DNA of 64,000 nt from Pantoea sp. Lij88 (lineage in GTDB: Bacteria; Pseudomonadota; Gammaproteobacteria; Enterobacterales; Enterobacteriaceae). The stretch lies in assembly GCF_030062155.1 (NCBI RefSeq), contig NZ_CP118269.1:2914001-2978000 (forward strand). The letters are read 5' to 3'. Both the position numbers and the translations under genes were made by a program. The notes under the pieces were generated by a model, which searched no databases, was not told the origin of the DNA, and was given only the letters and a program-made list of their open reading frames with translations. Shown here in pieces: positions 60,347-64,000 of this stretch; positions within the stretch are counted from its first letter, which is position 1, and each line of letters starts with the position of its first letter.

Positions 60347-61732
60347 TTATTTTCGACGCCAGCTGGAGCCCTGTGGTCCATCCTCGACGATAACGCCTAA
60401 CGCGTTAAGTTTGTCGCGCGCGATGTCCGCTTCCGCCCAGGCTTTGGCTGCCCGCGCGTCGGCACGGGCTTTCACCCAATGCTCAATCTCGGCAACTTCT
60501 TCATCATTGACCTGCGCGCCGCTTTGCAGGAACAGCTCAGGATCCTGTTGCAGGATGCCCAGCACGTTAGCCATCTCGCGCAGCTTAGACGCCAGTCCAT
60601 GCGCTGACGCGCTATCTTCGCTTTTCAGGCGGTTAACTTCACGCGCCATATCGAACAGCACCGAGTAAGCTTCCGGGGTGTTGAAGTCATCATCCATCGC
60701 GCTGCGGAAACGCGCTTCAAACGCTTCGCCGCCGTGGGCTGGCACGCTGCTGTCGGTGTGACGCAGTGCCGTATAGAGACGCTCCAGCGCTGCACGCGCC
60801 TGATTCAGGTTATCTTCGCCGTAATTAAGCTGGCTGCGATAGTGACCGGACATCAGGAAGTAACGCACCGTCTCGGCATCATAATGTTGCAGCACGTCTC
60901 GCACGGTGAAGAAGTTGCCGAGCGATTTAGACATCTTCTCGCGGTCAACCATCACCATGCCGGAGTGCATCCAGTAGTTGACGTAAGGACCGTCATGGGC
61001 GCAGCTCGACTGGGCGATTTCGTTTTCATGGTGCGGGAACATCAGGTCTGAGCCGCCGCCGTGGATATCGAAATGCGTACCCAGCTGTTTGCAGTTCATC
61101 GCCGAGCACTCGATGTGCCAGCCAGGACGACCGTTGCCCCACGGCGATGACCAGGCTGGCTCATCCGCTTTGGACATTTTCCACAGTACGAAGTCCATCG
61201 GATTGCGCTTCACGTCCGCGACTTCAACGCGTGCACCCGCCTGTAATTGCTCCAGATCCTGACGCGACAGCGCGCCGTAATCGGTGTCACTCAGTACATC
61301 AAACATCACGTCGCCATTGTCCGCCACGTAGGCGTGACCACGGGCGATCAGCGTTTCCACCAGCTCGATGATTTCAGCGATATGACGGGTCGCGCGCGGC
61401 TCCTCATCAGGAGGCAGAATCCCCAGCGCGGCGAAGTCATTGTGCATCTCGCCGATCATGCGGTTGGTCAGGGTTTCGATGCTCTCGCCGTTTTCATTGG
61501 CGCGCTTGATGATTTTGTCATCAATGTCCGTGATGTTACGTACATAATTAAGCTGATAACCGAGGTAACGCAGGTAGCGCGCCACCACGTCAAACGCCAC
61601 GAACGTCCGCCCATGACCAATGTGACAGAGGTCATACACCGTGATGCCGCAAACATACATCCCGATTTTACCGGCATGAATGGGTTTGAATTCCTCTTTC
61701 TGTCGACTCAGGGTGTTATAAATCTTAAGCAT
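60347..61732 (-). CDS. cysS: Cysteinyl-tRNA synthetase
   Basis: CysS charges tRNA-Cys with cysteine. The 461-residue class I enzyme, equal in length to E. coli CysS, starts [18 protein letters not shown], has the HIGH motif in [15 protein letters not shown], the KMSKS loop in [14 protein letters not shown], and zinc-binding Cys/His such as [13 protein letters not shown]. The open frame extends to 61849, but homology begins at ATG 61730-61732. It lies upstream of the AAA ATPase with a terminator between. Confidence 0.96.
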   Translation of the reverse strand: MLKIYNTLSRQKEEFKPIHAGKIGMYVCGITVYDLCHIGHGRTFVAFDVVARYLRYLGYQLNYVRNITDIDDKIIKRANENGESIETLTNRMIGEMHNDFAALGILPPDEEPRATRHIAEIIELVETLIARGHAYVADNGDVMFDVLSDTDYGALSRQDLEQLQAGARVEVADVKRNPMDFVLWKMSKADEPAWSSPWGNGRPGWHIECSAMNCKQLGTHFDIHGGGSDLMFPHHENEIAQSSCAHDGPYVNYWMHSGMVMVDREKMSKSLGNFFTVRDVLQHYDAETVRYFLMSGHYRSQLNYGEDNLNQARAALERLYTALRHTDSSVPAHGGEAFEARFRSAMDDDFNTPEAYSVLFDMAREVNRLKSEDSASAHGLASKLREMANVLGILQQDPELFLQSGAQVNDEEVAEIEHWVKARADARAAKAWAEADIARDKLNALGVIVEDGPQGSSWRRK

Positions 61733-61944
61733 TGAACGGTTCCGTTTTCGCGTGTGGTTGGCACTTTTAAGTATCCAGACATTGTGCCGTATTTTTATCG
61801 CTCGCGCGACGCAAAGCAAGCCAACTGCGCCGCGCTGCTGACGCGTCATTGGAAATTATGATATAAGAACGGTCGACAAAAAGGGGTACGCCAATCGACA
61901 ACGCGACCTCAGCAACTGATGACAACCTTTACAGGACGACAAAA

Positions 61945-62439
61945 ATGGTAACTTTCCAGACGAACCATGGCGATATCGTAATCAAAACTTTCGATGATAA
62001 AGCGCCGGCAACCGTACAGAACTTCCTGGATTACTGCCGTGAAGGTTTTTACGACAACACCATTTTCCACCGCGTAATCAACGGCTTTATGATTCAGGGC
62101 GGCGGCTTCGAGCCGGGCATGAAGCAGAAAGAAACCAAAGCCGAAATTCAGAACGAAGCAAGCAACGGCCTGAAAAACACCAAAGGTACGCTGGCAATGG
62201 CACGTACCTCTGCGCCGCACTCTGCGACCGCACAGTTCTTCATCAACGTAGCTGATAACGACTTCCTGAACTTCCGTGACGAAAGCGTTCAGGGCTGGGG
62301 CTACTGCGTATTCGCTGAAGTGGTTGAAGGCATGGATGTAGTCGAGAAGATCAAAGCGGTTTCTACCGGCCGCAGCGGCATGCACCAGGATGTGCCAAAA
62401 GATGACGTCGTTATCCAGAAAGTGACCGTCAGCGAGTAA
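61945..62439 (+). CDS. ppiB: Peptidyl-prolyl cis-trans isomerase B, cytosolic cyclophilin
   Basis: PpiB accelerates proline isomerisation in protein folding. The 164-residue protein has the cyclophilin active site [22 protein letters not shown] with the catalytic Arg in FHR, and [16 protein letters not shown]. Length and sequence agree with E. coli PpiB. Its stop overlaps the lpxH start by one base (TAATG), so the two genes are coupled. It is divergent from cysS, as in E. coli. Confidence 0.96.
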   Translation: MVTFQTNHGDIVIKTFDDKAPATVQNFLDYCREGFYDNTIFHRVINGFMIQGGGFEPGMKQKETKAEIQNEASNGLKNTKGTLAMARTSAPHSATAQFFINVADNDFLNFRDESVQGWGYCVFAEVVEGMDVVEKIKAVSTGRSGMHQDVPKDDVVIQKVTVSE

Positions 62440-63155
62440 TGTCGCGCACGCTGTTTATCGCAGATCTCCATCTGTGTCAGGAAGAACCGGCGATTACCGC
62501 CGGTTTTCTGCATTTTTTACAGCGCGAAGCGCCCCATTGCGACGCGCTCTATATTCTCGGCGATCTGTTTGAAGCCTGGATTGGCGACGATGATCCCAAT
62601 CCGCTGCATCAGCAGATTGCCAGCGCCCTGCGCGCCCTGCCGGTTCCGGTTTACTTCATTCATGGCAATCGCGACTTCCTGATTGGCCGACGCTTTGCGC
62701 GCGCCAGCGGTATGACGCTGCTGCCGGAAGAGCAGGTGCTGACGCTCTACGGCCATCGGCTGCTGATCATGCACGGCGATACGCTCTGCACGGACGATGC
62801 GGGTTATCTGCGCTTTCGTGCCAAAGTGCACAATCCCTGGATCCAGCGACTGTTCCTGGCGCTGCCGTTGTGGATACGCAAACGCATCGCCGCCCGGATG
62901 CGCGCCGACAGTAAACAGGCCAATCAGCACAAATCCCGGCTCATCATGGATGTAAACCAGGATGCGGTGGCCGCCGCCATGCTGCGCCAGCAGGTGCCGC
63001 TGCTGATCCACGGCCATACCCATCGCCCGGCGATTCATACGCTGAGCCTGCAGGGTGAAACGGCGCAACGCGCGGTGCTGGGTGCCTGGCACAGCCGGGG
63101 TTCCATGATTCAGCTCGACGCCAGCGGCATTCAGCTCATCCATTTCGACTTTTAA
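62439..63155 (+). CDS. lpxH: UDP-2,3-diacylglucosamine pyrophosphatase LpxH
   Basis: LpxH removes UMP from UDP-2,3-diacylglucosamine to give lipid X, the fourth step of lipid A synthesis at the inner membrane. The 238-residue metallophosphoesterase shows [36 protein letters not shown] and [12 protein letters not shown], covering the di-metal site. Length agrees with E. coli (240). It overlaps the ppiB stop by one base and is followed by the PurR-controlled purE-purK pair. Confidence 0.95.
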   Translation: MSRTLFIADLHLCQEEPAITAGFLHFLQREAPHCDALYILGDLFEAWIGDDDPNPLHQQIASALRALPVPVYFIHGNRDFLIGRRFARASGMTLLPEEQVLTLYGHRLLIMHGDTLCTDDAGYLRFRAKVHNPWIQRLFLALPLWIRKRIAARMRADSKQANQHKSRLIMDVNQDAVAAAMLRQQVPLLIHGHTHRPAIHTLSLQGETAQRAVLGAWHSRGSMIQLDASGIQLIHFDF

Positions 63156-63184
63156 TCTGCGGTTATCTCCCCGACGTTAGCCCG

Positions 63185-63204
63185 ACGCAACCGTTTTCCT
63201 TGCG
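63185..63204 (+). promoter_or_regulatory. PurR operator upstream of purEK
   Basis: ACGCAACCGTTTTCCTTGCG matches the E. coli purE PurR operator (ACGCAAACGTTTTCCTTGC) with one mismatch and lies about 82 bases upstream of the purE ATG. PurR with hypoxanthine or guanine represses here. Confidence 0.9.
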
Positions 63205-63285
63205 TGCTTCTCATGCTATTCTCGGTGCCCTTCAAAACCTGTCCGCCCGGCCAGGTCTGTTTGTTTATTCACAGGAGTTGACCGC

Positions 63286-63792
63286 ATGTCATCGAACGCC
63301 CCGGCCCGCATCGCCATTGTTATGGGTTCCAGAAGTGACTGGGCCACCATGCAGTTCGCCGCTGAAATCCTCTCCAGCCTGGACGTCCCTTTTCATGTTG
63401 AAGTGGTCTCTGCACACCGCACCCCGGATAAACTGTTCAGCTTCGCCGAAACGGCAGCCGGTAACGGTTTCCAGGTGATTATTGCTGGCGCAGGTGGCGC
63501 AGCCCATCTGCCGGGTATGCTGGCGGCCAAAACGCTGGTCCCGGTGCTGGGTGTGCCGGTTCAGAGCGCAGCCCTGAGCGGCGTCGATAGCCTCTATTCG
63601 ATTGTGCAGATGCCGCGCGGTATTCCGGTCGGGACGCTGGCGATTGGCAAGGCGGGCGCAGCCAATGCCGCGTTGCTGGCGGCGCAGATTCTGGCGCTGC
63701 ATGACAGCGCGCTGGCGTCACGCCTGAATAACTGGCGTCAGAGCCAGACCGATGAGGTGCTGAACCATCCCGATCCGCGGGTGGATGCATGA
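63286..63792 (+). CDS. purE: N5-carboxyaminoimidazole ribonucleotide mutase PurE
   Basis: PurE moves the carboxyl group of N5-CAIR to give CAIR in purine synthesis. The 168-residue protein has [17 protein letters not shown] and [17 protein letters not shown], the ligand-binding blocks of the family, and [23 protein letters not shown]. Length equals E. coli (169). The stop overlaps the purK start by four bases in ATGA. The PurR box upstream shows purine control. Confidence 0.96.
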   Translation: MSSNAPARIAIVMGSRSDWATMQFAAEILSSLDVPFHVEVVSAHRTPDKLFSFAETAAGNGFQVIIAGAGGAAHLPGMLAAKTLVPVLGVPVQSAALSGVDSLYSIVQMPRGIPVGTLAIGKAGAANAALLAAQILALHDSALASRLNNWRQSQTDEVLNHPDPRVDA

Positions 63793-64000
63793 AGCCGGTT
63801 TGCGTACTGGGTAACGGCCAGTTAGGCCGAATGCTGCGCCAGGCGGGGGAACCGCTGGGTATCGCGGTGTATCCGGTGGGCCTGGATGCCGATCCTGCTG
63901 CCCTGCCGATCGCCGATAGCGTGATCACCGCCGAAATCGAACGCTGGCCGGAAACCGCGCTGACGCGCGAACTGGCGAGCCATCCGGCCTTTGTTAACCG
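63789..64000 (+). CDS. purK: 5-(carboxyamino)imidazole ribonucleotide synthase PurK, N-terminal part (3' end outside window)
   Basis: PurK is an ATP-grasp enzyme that carboxylates aminoimidazole ribonucleotide at N5. Only the first 70 or so residues are in the window, with the start [36 protein letters not shown] matching E. coli PurK. ATG 63789 overlaps the purE stop; the two form the purEK operon. Confidence 0.95.
   Translation, partial: MKPVCVLGNGQLGRMLRQAGEPLGIAVYPVGLDADPAALPIADSVITAEIERWPETALTRELASHPAFVN

Noticed and set aside
1-64000. CRISPR array
   Set aside because: No series of regularly spaced direct repeats was seen on reading the window, and no cas genes are present.

Overview
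The window is chromosomal DNA of a gamma-proteobacterium of the order Enterobacterales, most likely Erwiniaceae and probably Pantoea. This rests on near-identity to Escherichia coli of many core proteins recalled from memory (HolA, RsfS, RlmH, MrdA/MrdB, DacA, LipA/LipB, CspE, GntT, SdaC, FolD, CysS, PpiB, PurE) and on E. coli-like gene order in two blocks. The genus is an inference from accessory content; no search was run.

Layout. (1) 1-10.3 kb is the conserved cell-wall/lipoate block holA-nadD-rsfS-rlmH-mrdA-mrdB-rlpA-dacA-ybeD-lipB-lipA, convergent with tatE. (2) 10.4-16.2 kb is a five-gene minus-strand operon (polar amino-acid-type ABC importer, YbeM-type amidase, dihydroxyphthalate-decarboxylase-like protein) divergent from a MocR-type regulator. 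(3) 16.2-30.3 kb is mixed metabolism and transport: a GNAT enzyme, cspE, the 27-residue YohP miniprotein, gntT with GntR-type operators shared with an Fe-alcohol dehydrogenase, a HAD phosphatase, a long palindromic repeat, an RcnB-like protein, an orphan ferri-siderophore binding protein, sdaC, a Zn-alcohol dehydrogenase, another GNAT enzyme and a DUF421 protein. (4) 30.9-34.7 kb encodes one 1252-residue protein joining a clan GH-A glycoside hydrolase, a GT-B-type glycosyltransferase and an FAD/UDP-galactopyranose-mutase-like domain. (5) 34.7-47.2 kb is mostly envelope and stress functions: AI-2E transporter, second repeat copy, DUF4186/cupin pair, lipid kinase, BssS-like protein, second DUF421 protein, second cytochrome bd oxidase, CorA, DUF481 protein and DdpX. 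(6) 47.4-52.8 kb is a six-gene redox/electrophile operon divergent from a LysR regulator with a good T-N11-A box.

(7) 53-57.3 kb is a decayed mobile island ending at tRNA-Arg(UCU), the tRNA that carries prophage DLP12 in E. coli. It holds a SymE-like gene, a Tlde1-like type VI effector with its likely immunity gene, IS3 and phage remnants (terminase small subunit, Rha), a YfbU-family gene, an unrecognised AT-rich gene and an integrase pseudogene with two in-frame TAG codons. (8) 57.4-64 kb returns to core DNA: yicN-like, folD, ybcJ, an AAA ATPase, cysS, ppiB, lpxH and, behind a PurR box, purE and the start of purK.

Most core genes sit in short overlapping operons. Several true starts lie inside longer open frames or are GTG/TTG; these are corrected in the entries. 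The points most worth a second look are the three-module fusion with a preserved internal ribosome-binding site, the two-copy palindromic element, the MocR-controlled operon, the effector/immunity pair in the argU island, and the LysR operon with two exported enzymes.
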